A DNA stretch of 6,944 nucleotides, from NCBI GenBank assembly GCA_015492115.1, contig WGFS01000151.1, positions 1 through 6,944 of the forward strand, written 5' to 3'. The notes beneath the pieces are model-generated. The model was not told the origin of the DNA. It saw only the letters and a list, made by a program, of their open reading frames with translations, and did no database searches. The position numbers were made by a program, and so were the translations under genes. The stretch is from Aquificaceae bacterium. GTDB lineage: Bacteria; Aquificota; Aquificia; Aquificales; Aquificaceae. Below, piece after piece: positions 1 to 6,594 of the stretch (positions within the stretch are counted from its first letter, which is position 1; each line of letters begins with the position of its first letter).

Positions 1-1722
1 CTGATCCTTGGTTGAGAACCCAGCCTGAAAGATTATCTGGAGTATCTCCTCCTCGCTCATCTGGGCAAGCTCCTCCTCGGTGTACAGACCCCTCTCTATC
101 GCCTTCTGGCGGATCCTCTCAACGTCTATCCCTCTGCCATCATCGGACACCTCTATGACAACGCTTCCCCCTTCCTGAAAGGCTTTTATCCTTATATGTC
201 CCTCCTCGGACTTGCCGAGGTCCTCCCTCTCCTCCGGAGCTTCTATGCCGTGATCTATAGCGTTTCTTACAAGGTGGATCATCGGTTCCGCTATCCTCTC
301 TATTATCACCTTGTCCAGCTTGGTATCTCCTCCTTCTATTTCAAGCTTTACCTTCTTGCCAAGAGTCCTTGATAGGTCTCTTACGAGCTTGGGAAAACGT
401 TCAAAGAGGACGGAGACAGGGATCATTCTCATCTCAAGGACTGTCCTCTGAAGACTGTCCATCAAGCTCCTGAACCTGTGCATATTGTCTTTAAGCTCTT
501 TGGAAGCATCGGGAACGTTGTACACCTTCTGGAGCTTGTTTGCGAACAGGTATATCCACTCCTTGAAAACGGAGAGTTCACCCACTATGTCCATCAGGTC
601 TTTGACTATACCCTCCTCTATCTTCAGGTAGTTGCTCCTGCTGACATACTTGGAAGTGTCAAAGGACTTCTTCTCCTCCTTGCCCTCCTCTCTTTTGGGC
701 TCCTTGCTCCTGCTCTCCACAAGCTTTTGCAGGTCTTCAGCGAGCTCCTCAAGGTTCTCACAGAACTCTTTGAAGTCTATGTTGCCGAAAGAGTTCTGAA
801 GATCCTTTACCTTCCTGTTCAGGTCTTTGAAACCGAGCTCCTTGGTGATCCTGTGAAGCGTTATCAGGGAGCGCCTGAAGAAGTCTTCCTCCTCCTCCGT
901 AAGCTCCTCTTTGGTGCACAGCTCCCTGTAAACTGGAACGTACTGGTACGCAACGTTCAACAGCGCAGATACGTCCGAGGGGAGCCCCTCACCCTGCTTG
1001 AGTTCTTCCTTCTTCTCCGCACTCGTTCCCAGCTCCTCAAGGAGTTGGAAGACGTCCTCCGCGTCCTCCTCCTTACCTTCCGAGAAGGCTAAGAAGAGGT
1101 CGTCCAGCCTGTCCGCAAGCTCTTGAAGTATCTCAACCTGCCTCTGGGTCAGTCCGATACCGGTGTCCCTCGCCTTCTGCAGGACGGTCTCAGCCTTATG
1201 TGTTATCTCATGTATATGCTTCAGGTTTGGCTCCTCACCGTAGGACAGTATGAGACCAGTGTTACCCTTGAGCGTGTGAAAGCTCCTGAAGACGTCGTTT
1301 ATCAGCTCCAGGCTCCCGGGGCTGTTGTAAAGCTCCTCCAAGGTCTCCCTGAGCCTTGAGAGTATCTCCTCCGTTTCAAGCTTGTAGTTATCAAGCAGTG
1401 CCTGGGGAACCTCAGCGCTCTTCTCGGCTTTCTCCTCCTCTTTCTGCTGGGGTTCACCCTCAAGAACTTCTATCTCAACACCGTCCTCTAAGATGAATTC
1501 CAGAAGCTCCCTTATCTCTTCCAGAGGTCTGTCCGTTTCAAGAACGACGTCCGCTTCAAAACGGTGCTCATCGGTAGGTTCCTCGTCGGGGGCTGGCACG
1601 TTCTCCTTTATTATCTTCACGTCCGCCTTTCCGAGCTCCTGTAAGTCCTCTATGTAGAACCTCGGGTCTATTGCCCTCTCAAAGACGCTCTTACCAAGCC
1701 TGAACTTTATCAGGTACTTCAT
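1..1722 (-). CDS. cheA: Chemotaxis histidine kinase CheA, 3' part outside window
   Basis: Sensor kinase of a chemosensory array; phosphorylates the CheY encoded just upstream. 574 residues are visible. Residues 1-82 resemble a small alpha/beta domain that in many CheA proteins follows the HPt domain (IDP, then LQELG, then VPAPDEE). Residues 109-215 are an HPt domain with phospho-His149 in FHTLKGN; K152, H175 and E178 match the E. coli CheA H48/K51/H67/E70 set, with about 7 extra residues at the helix turn. Residues 249-335 look like a degenerate second HPt. After a charged linker (336-362) come the P3 dimerisation helices (363-430) and the P4 ATPase: N box HLVRNAIDHG (483-492), G1 box DDGRGID (527-533), F box FQAGFST (565-571). 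The G2 box and the C-terminal CheW-like P5 domain must lie beyond the left edge. The ATG overlaps the cheY stop as ATGA, with AAGAGGG 7 nt upstream (1730-1736), so translation is coupled. No E. coli type P2 domain is seen. The CheA identity is firm; the two extra N-terminal domain calls are inference. Confidence 0.96.
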   Translation of the reverse strand, partial: MKYLIKFRLGKSVFERAIDPRFYIEDLQELGKADVKIIKENVPAPDEEPTDEHRFEADVVLETDRPLEEIRELLEFILEDGVEIEVLEGEPQQKEEEKAEKSAEVPQALLDNYKLETEEILSRLRETLEELYNSPGSLELINDVFRSFHTLKGNTGLILSYGEEPNLKHIHEITHKAETVLQKARDTGIGLTQRQVEILQELADRLDDLFLAFSEGKEEDAEDVFQLLEELGTSAEKKEELKQGEGLPSDVSALLNVAYQYVPVYRELCTKEELTEEEEDFFRRSLITLHRITKELGFKDLNRKVKDLQNSFGNIDFKEFCENLEELAEDLQKLVESRSKEPKREEGKEEKKSFDTSKYVSRSNYLKIEEGIVKDLMDIVGELSVFKEWIYLFANKLQKVYNVPDASKELKDNMHRFRSLMDSLQRTVLEMRMIPVSVLFERFPKLVRDLSRTLGKKVKLEIEGGDTKLDKVIIERIAEPMIHLVRNAIDHGIEAPEEREDLGKSEEGHIRIKAFQEGGSVVIEVSDDGRGIDVERIRQKAIERGLYTEEELAQMSEEEILQIIFQAGFSTKDQ

Positions 1723-2075
1723 CTCACAACCCTCTTGACCACCTTGACGAGGTCTTCGGGTTTGAAGGGCTTCACTATCCAGCCTGTAGCCCCAAGCCTC
1801 TTTGCTTCCTCTTTCTTACGCGCCTCCGTCTCCGTGGTCAGCATCAGGACAGGGGTTCTCTTGTTTATCTCCCTGAATTCCTTGAGAAACTGTAGCCCGT
1901 CCATAACGGGCATGTTTATATCGCTTATCACGATGTCGTAGGTGTTCTTCTTTGCGAGCTCAAGAGCTGACTGTCCGTTCTCGGCGGTGTCAACCGTAAA
2001 GCCTTCAGCTTCAAGAGCTATCTTCACCAGGTTCCTCATCGTAGCTGAGTCATCTACAGCGAGAGCCCTCTTCAT
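1719..2075 (-). CDS. cheY: CheY-type single-domain response regulator
   Basis: Stand-alone receiver of 118 residues, the usual CheY length, with no output domain. All catalytic residues are present: acidic pair D8/D9, phospho-acceptor D52 in SDINMPVMDG, T80 at the end of beta 4, and K102 in VKPF. The usual aromatic switch position before the Lys is Trp (GWIVKPF), a common variant in CheY proteins of this type. It should take phosphate from the adjacent CheA and diffuse to an output protein not encoded here. The start is set by an AGGAGGT Shine-Dalgarno 6 nt upstream; its stop overlaps the cheA ATG by 4 nt. Its position between the receptor with CheZ-like features and cheA suggests that phosphorylation and dephosphorylation of this protein are handled by its neighbours (inference). 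Confidence 0.97.
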   Translation of the reverse strand: MKRALAVDDSATMRNLVKIALEAEGFTVDTAENGQSALELAKKNTYDIVISDINMPVMDGLQFLKEFREINKRTPVLMLTTETEARKKEEAKRLGATGWIVKPFKPEDLVKVVKRVVR

Positions 2076-2081
2076 CTTCCC

Positions 2082-2088
2082 ACCTCCT
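2082..2088 (-). promoter_or_regulatory. Shine-Dalgarno site of cheY
   Basis: AGGAGGT on the minus strand, 6 nt before the cheY ATG. It shares two bases (2087-2088) with the stop codon TAG of the preceding receptor gene. It is one of the strongest ribosome binding sites in the cluster, which may mean that CheY is made in more copies than its neighbours (inference). Confidence 0.85.
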
Positions 2089-3238
2089 AAAACAGCTCTA
2101 TGTCAGTCTCAGCATCTTCAAGCTTCTCGCCCACCACTTCTTCAGCATGGTCTATGGTTCCGCCCTCAGCCCTCGCTATGATCTCCCTCTCTTCCCTTAG
2201 CTTGGGTATCTGCCTGAACTCTTCGTAGAGAGACTGCACGCGGTTCCATGCGGATTCGGGATCCTTTTCACCTTTGAGCACCTTCTCAAAGTCCTCTATC
2301 ATGTATGAGAGCAGAGCCAGGGCTTTTCGGGTATTGTGCATCCTTTGGCTGGAGAGATCTATCGTCTGAAGTGCGGAGAGTATGGTTTCACGAACATCTT
2401 GCAACAGGTTCATATCCTCCTTTACATACTCCCTCATGTACTCAAGGAAGTCCATAAAGTTCTGAGCCATCCAGAGCAGGTCTCTGTTAAGCTTGTCAGA
2501 AAACTCCTTCTGCTCCCTCTCCATGTCCACCATACTGCTCTCAAAGCTGTCCTGAGCCTGTAACTGTCTGGCAAACCTGCTGTGAAGCTCCCTTATAGCC
2601 CCTATGATCTCCGAGGCGAGTTCGTTGGTTCTCACGGACGCCCTTCTCACCTCGTCCGCTATGACCTTGAAGCCCCTGCCGTGTTCCCCGAGGCGCGCAG
2701 CCTCTATGTAGGCATTGAGAGCTATTATCTCTATAACTTCCGCTATGCTCATTATCTTCTGAGCACTCAGGGTGAGCCTCTCAACCTCACCACCCAGCTC
2801 CTCAATGCCCTTCTTCAGCTCTCCAGAACCCTCCTTTATAGACGTTCCAAAGGAGCTGAGCTTCTCTATTGCCTCTGAGAAGCGTTCTTTAAGGTAGTCT
2901 ATGGACTTCTTACACTTGCACTCCTCACCGGTAAACCCGCACACCTCCGTATTTTCCCTGAGTTCCCACACCCTTTCCCTTATGTCTTCCGGTATGTCCC
3001 TCAGCCCAAAACCAAGTTCGCTCGTGTAGGCACAGGTTACGTACCTCTCAAATATCGCAAAATCCTTGAAACTGTCCTCAATCTTCTTAAAGAACTCGTT
3101 GAGCTTCTCAAGAACCCGCCCAAACACAGTATCACACTCTGACAGTGAAGAGGCATCTATCATCTCCTCCACAGCTTTAGCTGTGCCCAGTATGGTCTCC
3201 ATAAGTCTCGTGATGGTTTCCTTATCACTCTCTCCCAT
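2087..3238 (-). CDS. Soluble chemoreceptor with Cys-bearing N-terminus and CheZ-like C-terminal region
   Basis: Cytoplasmic methyl-accepting chemotaxis protein of 383 residues with no membrane segment. Residues 1-110 form a mostly helical region with five Cys (35, 69, 100, 107, 109), three of them clustered in CGFTGEECKC; it is the candidate input domain and I do not recognise it. The signalling hairpin spans about 112-250, with a near-canonical tip at 171-200 (ALNAYIEAARLGEHGRGF, tip Glu179). Its arms are only about ten heptads, much shorter than in the other receptor here. Residues 283-320 contain IDLSSQ (D294, Q298), which has the DxxxQ spacing of the CheZ catalytic pair; a charged tail follows and the protein ends ETDIELF, much like the CheY-binding end of CheZ. 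The ATG lies inside the end of the upstream cheW gene (14-nt overlap); the nearest GGGAGG is 12 nt away, so translation probably depends on coupling. The receptor call is sure; the phosphatase idea is inference. Confidence 0.92.
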   Translation of the reverse strand: MGESDKETITRLMETILGTAKAVEEMIDASSLSECDTVFGRVLEKLNEFFKKIEDSFKDFAIFERYVTCAYTSELGFGLRDIPEDIRERVWELRENTEVCGFTGEECKCKKSIDYLKERFSEAIEKLSSFGTSIKEGSGELKKGIEELGGEVERLTLSAQKIMSIAEVIEIIALNAYIEAARLGEHGRGFKVIADEVRRASVRTNELASEIIGAIRELHSRFARQLQAQDSFESSMVDMEREQKEFSDKLNRDLLWMAQNFMDFLEYMREYVKEDMNLLQDVRETILSALQTIDLSSQRMHNTRKALALLSYMIEDFEKVLKGEKDPESAWNRVQSLYEEFRQIPKLREEREIIARAEGGTIDHAEEVVGEKLEDAETDIELF

Positions 3239-4622
3239 CTTCTACAACTTCCTCCCTTATGAGCTTTATGTCCTCCTCCTTAACCACCTTATCCACATCA
3301 AGGAGGAATATGACTCCTCCGTCCTCAGTTTTTATTATGCCCTCAAGCAGGCTCTCCTCAACGCCCGCAAGGTCTTCCGCAGGCTGTATGTTCTCCTCCT
3401 CCGTCCTGAATATTCCCCTCAGCCTTGTGACCACGAGGCCTGCGGGTATGTCCTCCAGAACTATAACCTTGTTGGAGTCCTCATCGGTCTTCACGCCCAG
3501 CTTTCTGGGAAGGTCTATCACAGCTATTACAGAGTTTCTGAGGTTGAACATACCCCTCACGTAGTCGGGTGCACCGGGGAGAGGTGAGACCTCATCCACC
3601 TCTATCACCTCCTTGACCTTCTCTATGGGCACAGCCATATCCACATCACCGAGGTTGAACCTGACAAAGCTCTTCATATTCCTGACCTCCCGCTGAACCT
3701 CCTCTTCTTCCTCGGCTTCCACCACACCCTCAATGTCCCCCGAGTCAAATATCTCCTGCGGATTGAGTATGGACGCGAGCCTTGAACCGCTGTCAAGCAC
3801 TATCACACCCTCAGAGACCCCTCCTTCCAGCTTCATTATGGAGCTCCTGGACACCCACCTTATCTCCTTAACGTCGTCCACAGCTGTTCCAACCGTAACA
3901 CCTCCGAACTTCAGCACCAGCACCCTCTGTTCCTCAGCGTCGGAGGGTATCCCGAGGAGTTTCTTTAAAGATACAAGGACGAGCTTCTCCCCTCTCAGCA
4001 GAAACACACCCTCTATGTAGTCGGGGCTCTTGGGGATCGGAGACACCTGCTCAGGGTAGTCAACTATCTCTCTGACCACCTCAACGGGCACAGCGTACCA
4101 TTCCTCCCCGAGCGGAAATATAACGTAACCTTCCTGGTCTTCCCTCTCCTGCACAACCTCCCTAACCTCCGAGGACTTTCCCTTCCTCCGGGATTTACTA
4201 CCTTTTCTTCTCTTCTTCCCAACAACGGGAGATAGGTCAAGGATAAAGATCACGCTGTTCTCCCTCTCAAAGATACCCTTCAGGAGGTCTTCCCTCATAT
4301 CCGCTATCTCCACCTCCTCCTTACCCTTTATCTCTCCCTCCTCTACCTCCGTTATGCCGACCACCCTGTCAACGAGGACACCTACTGTTTCTCCCCCCAC
4401 ATCAAGAACCACAGCGGTATCGCTCTCTATGCTATTACCCCAGAGCAGTTCACCCATGTCTATCAGAGGCATCACCCTGTTCCTGAGATTTATAACTCCC
4501 TTTATGTAAGGTGGCGCTTGGGGAACGGGAAATATCCTCTCCACCTTTATCGTCTCGGAGACGTTCCCGGTTTCATAGGCAAAGACCTGCTCTCTTACCT
4601 TAAAAAGCGTAAAGCTGATCAT
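3225..4622 (-). CDS. Array scaffold protein with three CheW domains
   Basis: 465-residue coupling protein, about three times the length of ordinary CheW. Domain 1 is about 1-134, domain 2 about 166-292, domain 3 about 318-448. Each shows the CheW pattern of an N-terminal beta strand, a V.EI-like helix start, a P.aPdYi.G turn and a following strand. Domains 1 and 3 keep the NLR motif that contains the receptor and kinase contact Arg (GVINLRNRVMPLID at 42-55; GMFNLRNSVIAVID at 357-370). Domain 2 keeps the Arg (R210) but reads GVFLLRGEKLVLVS, without the Asn and the final Asp. Domains 1 and 2 are joined by a strongly basic linker (KKRRKGSKSRRKGK, 136-149), domains 2 and 3 by an acidic one (VEAEEEEE, 301-308). 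It should link receptor tips to CheA P5. The ATG follows the tandem receptor stop by 11 nt; GAGGGG (4630-4635) lies 7 nt upstream. It is not a CheV: no receiver domain is present. Confidence 0.94.
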   Translation of the reverse strand: MISFTLFKVREQVFAYETGNVSETIKVERIFPVPQAPPYIKGVINLRNRVMPLIDMGELLWGNSIESDTAVVLDVGGETVGVLVDRVVGITEVEEGEIKGKEEVEIADMREDLLKGIFERENSVIFILDLSPVVGKKRRKGSKSRRKGKSSEVREVVQEREDQEGYVIFPLGEEWYAVPVEVVREIVDYPEQVSPIPKSPDYIEGVFLLRGEKLVLVSLKKLLGIPSDAEEQRVLVLKFGGVTVGTAVDDVKEIRWVSRSSIMKLEGGVSEGVIVLDSGSRLASILNPQEIFDSGDIEGVVEAEEEEEVQREVRNMKSFVRFNLGDVDMAVPIEKVKEVIEVDEVSPLPGAPDYVRGMFNLRNSVIAVIDLPRKLGVKTDEDSNKVIVLEDIPAGLVVTRLRGIFRTEEENIQPAEDLAGVEESLLEGIIKTEDGGVIFLLDVDKVVKEEDIKLIREEVVEDGRE

Positions 4623-4633
4623 CCGGGGACCCC

Positions 4634-6526
4634 TCAGTAAGCCTGAAGTTCGTCTGCAACCGCGGCAAGCTCATCTATAGCCTGAGCTATCTGCCTTACC
4701 GCCTGCTCTATCTGACCTATAGCCTGTGCGAGCTCGTTGGTGGTTCTTGATGTCTCCTCCGCCGCGGAGGCTATCTGCTCGGAAGACTGCTCTATGCTCT
4801 CAACCTGTGCGAGCGTATCTTCCGCTCCACGGGACGTTCCATCCAAGAGATCATGTGCCTTCTCTGTAAGCTGAACACTGTATTCTGTTGTGGTCGCATC
4901 CTCCTGGGCTGTCCTCATATCATTGAGAGCCTCTGTTTCGGCGATCGTAAGCAACCTGACAAAGGTGTCAAACTGCTCCTCTATATTTGCAAGGCTGTTC
5001 TGGAGGGAGTCTATGTTCTCAGTACCCTCGGTGGAGAGGTTCTTTATGTCCGAGGAAACCACCTCAAAGCCTTTTCCGAACTCTCCAGACCTTGCAGCCT
5101 CTATAAAACCGTTCACGGAAAGCATGTTGGTCTGCACCATTATAAGTTCAAGCTTGCCTATTATCCTGTTCATGTGGGTTGTTTTCTTCCTGAGCTCACG
5201 AAGGGTCTCCATGTTCACCTCTATACCTTTCCTTAGCTCCTCCAGGTTGTCACGTGCATTGAGAAGGGAGTCCTTACCCCTGTTGTAAGCGGAGAGAGCG
5301 TTATTGAGAACTTCAAGGCTCTTCTTTGCGCTGTTGGACACGTTGTGGGAGGCCTCCTTCAGCCCCTTTGCGAGATTAAACATCCCGTCCACAGCACGAG
5401 CCTGCTCCTCCGCAGCAGCTGAGAGCTGATCCACAGCCTGCTTCACCTGTTCTATACTTCCCGAGAACTGCTCTATTGAAGCGGATAGCTGTTCCGCTGC
5501 CGCGGCTACCTGCTCCGCAGCCTTTGCCTCTATAGAGGGAGCATCCTTGAGCTCTACAGCCATCCTGCGAAGTTCTTCCGCAGCAGAATTTATCTCATCC
5601 ATGGCACTTGCAAGCTCACCAACGGAACGTGATATTTCCTCCGCTGCGGAGGACTGTTCAGCGGCAGCAGAGGCAACCTGTTCAGAGCTCGCCTTCAGCT
5701 CCTCAAGGGCTCTCAACTGCTCCTTGAACAGGTTTATAAAGTCCTCAACCGCGAGGCTCAGGTCAGAGATCATACTGGATATGTTCTCAAACTCGCCAAC
5801 CACCTCCTGCATGACCTCAACCTGCTTTTTGCCCTCCTGAACGAGGGAGTTTATCTGTCCCACAACGCTCTTTATACTCTCAACTATGGCGGAGAGCAAG
5901 TCCTGTATCTGGTTCGCGTTCTTTTCGGACATCTCTGTCATTATCCTCACTTCCTCAGCGACGACCGAGAAGCCCTTTCCGTGTTCGCCTGCCTTCGCAG
6001 CCTCTATCGCGGCATTGAGAGCGAGGAGGTTTATCCTGTCCGCTATACGCAGTATCGTGCCTGTAACCTTCTCTATATCCTGGGAAATCTCTTCTATAAC
6101 CTTTACGGTGTCAACGGTACTTTCCACCTTGCCCGCGGTATCCAGTATGCTCTGGGCGAGCTTTGATATCTCCTGAGACAGACTCTGGGTTCTCTCGGAC
6201 AGTTCGCCCACCATGGAGTGGAGCGTGTTTGCCTCCTCCATGCCCTTCTGCACGCGTACAGCTATCTGCTCAACAGTTCTTCTGTTTTCCTCCGTGGAAC
6301 GTGCAGACTCCTCTGCAGCGGAAGCCACGGTCTCCGCGGAACGCCGAGCCTCCTCCGTGGCAGACGCTATCTCTGATACGGACGCTGCGACCTCTTCAGA
6401 GGCGGAAGCTAACCTCTCAACCAGAGCCTGCTTCCTTGCGGAGGTTCTCTGCTGTTTCTGCTCGGAGAGCTTTTTCCTCAACTGTCTTGCCTTTCCACCT
6501 TCCTCCGGAGGAAGTATATCTTTCAT
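4634..6526 (-). CDS. Soluble tandem chemoreceptor with two signalling tips
   Basis: Methyl-accepting chemotaxis protein of 630 residues made of two consecutive antiparallel coiled-coil hairpins, with no membrane segment and no obvious sensor domain; residues 1-35 are a basic N-terminal stretch. Tip 1 (165-186) is canonical: INLLALNAAIEAAKAGEHGK, then GF. Tip 2 (467-487) diverges, NMLSVNGFIEAARSGEFGKG then F, followed by VVSSDIKNLS. The tip glutamates E175 and E476 are exactly 301 residues apart, and the only visible break, LKDAPSIEAK (326-335), lies at the midpoint. Ala/Ser/Glu-rich stretches at the base of all four arms (such as ASASEEVAAS) resemble receptor methylation sites. I chose the ATG at 6526 because GAGGAGGT lies 6 nt before it; an in-frame ATG at 6559 would add 11 residues but has no ribosome binding site. 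Known double-tip receptors such as DosM of Vibrio cholerae staple cytoplasmic arrays; a similar role here is inference. Confidence 0.94.
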   Translation of the reverse strand: MKDILPPEEGGKARQLRKKLSEQKQQRTSARKQALVERLASASEEVAASVSEIASATEEARRSAETVASAAEESARSTEENRRTVEQIAVRVQKGMEEANTLHSMVGELSERTQSLSQEISKLAQSILDTAGKVESTVDTVKVIEEISQDIEKVTGTILRIADRINLLALNAAIEAAKAGEHGKGFSVVAEEVRIMTEMSEKNANQIQDLLSAIVESIKSVVGQINSLVQEGKKQVEVMQEVVGEFENISSMISDLSLAVEDFINLFKEQLRALEELKASSEQVASAAAEQSSAAEEISRSVGELASAMDEINSAAEELRRMAVELKDAPSIEAKAAEQVAAAAEQLSASIEQFSGSIEQVKQAVDQLSAAAEEQARAVDGMFNLAKGLKEASHNVSNSAKKSLEVLNNALSAYNRGKDSLLNARDNLEELRKGIEVNMETLRELRKKTTHMNRIIGKLELIMVQTNMLSVNGFIEAARSGEFGKGFEVVSSDIKNLSTEGTENIDSLQNSLANIEEQFDTFVRLLTIAETEALNDMRTAQEDATTTEYSVQLTEKAHDLLDGTSRGAEDTLAQVESIEQSSEQIASAAEETSRTTNELAQAIGQIEQAVRQIAQAIDELAAVADELQAY

Positions 6527-6532
6527 CTCTTG

Positions 6533-6540
6533 ACCTCCTC
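6533..6540 (-). promoter_or_regulatory. Shine-Dalgarno site that decides the tandem receptor start
   Basis: GAGGAGGT on the minus strand, 6 nt before the ATG at 6526. It would lie inside the coding region if translation began at the in-frame ATG at 6559, which has no purine-rich site upstream. The spacing and strength favour the 6526 start. Confidence 0.85.
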
Positions 6541-6553
6541 GTTCTATATACCT

Positions 6554-6572
6554 TAACATTTCGGCAATGTTA
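6554..6572 (-). repeat. Perfect 7-bp inverted repeat in the only real intergenic gap
   Basis: On the minus strand TAACATT, spacer GCCGA, then AATGTTA. It lies in the 68-nt gap between the receiver gene and the tandem receptor gene, 13 nt upstream of the receptor's Shine-Dalgarno. It could be an operator dyad or a weak hairpin in the mRNA leader. The stem is AT-rich and has no U-run after it, so it is not a convincing terminator. The rest of the gap shows only a TATATA at 6545-6550, too close to the ribosome binding site to be a likely -10 box for a leadered transcript. The function is unknown. Confidence 0.5.
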
Positions 6573-6594
6573 CAGCTTATTTTTAGAACTCATT

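Noticed and set aside
478..1092. Plus-strand open frame of 204 codons, rich in Leu
   Set aside because: It is the antisense of the Glu- and Lys-rich cheA frame (GAG read as CTC), has no homology I recognise, and lies fully inside a well-supported kinase gene.
2087..3238. Zinc-binding CZB domain in the short receptor
   Set aside because: The characteristic His and Cys pattern of CZB is absent; the Cys present are spaced differently and lie N-terminal to the signalling hairpin.
3066..3587. Plus-strand open frame of 173 codons across the two-gene junction
   Set aside because: Shadow of the short receptor and triple CheW genes; no recognisable motif.
4621..4636. GGGGTCCCC near-palindrome between the tandem receptor and the triple CheW gene as a terminator
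   Set aside because: Arms of only 4 bp with a 1-nt centre cannot form a useful hairpin, and there is no U-run; the purines serve as the ribosome binding site.
4756..4770. GC-rich palindrome CCTCCGCCGCGGAGG, with a near copy at 5638-5652
   Set aside because: Both copies fall in codons for the recurring Ser-Ala-Ala-Glu-Glu motif of the receptor coiled coil; protein constraint explains them without a regulatory role.
6545..6550. TATATA as a -10 promoter box
   Set aside because: The transcript would begin at or inside the Shine-Dalgarno site, and no good -35 box lies at the right distance.
6527..6559. In-frame ATG at 6559 as start of the tandem receptor
   Set aside because: No ribosome binding site precedes it, it lies inside the inverted repeat, and the strong GAGGAGGT site is placed correctly for the ATG at 6526.
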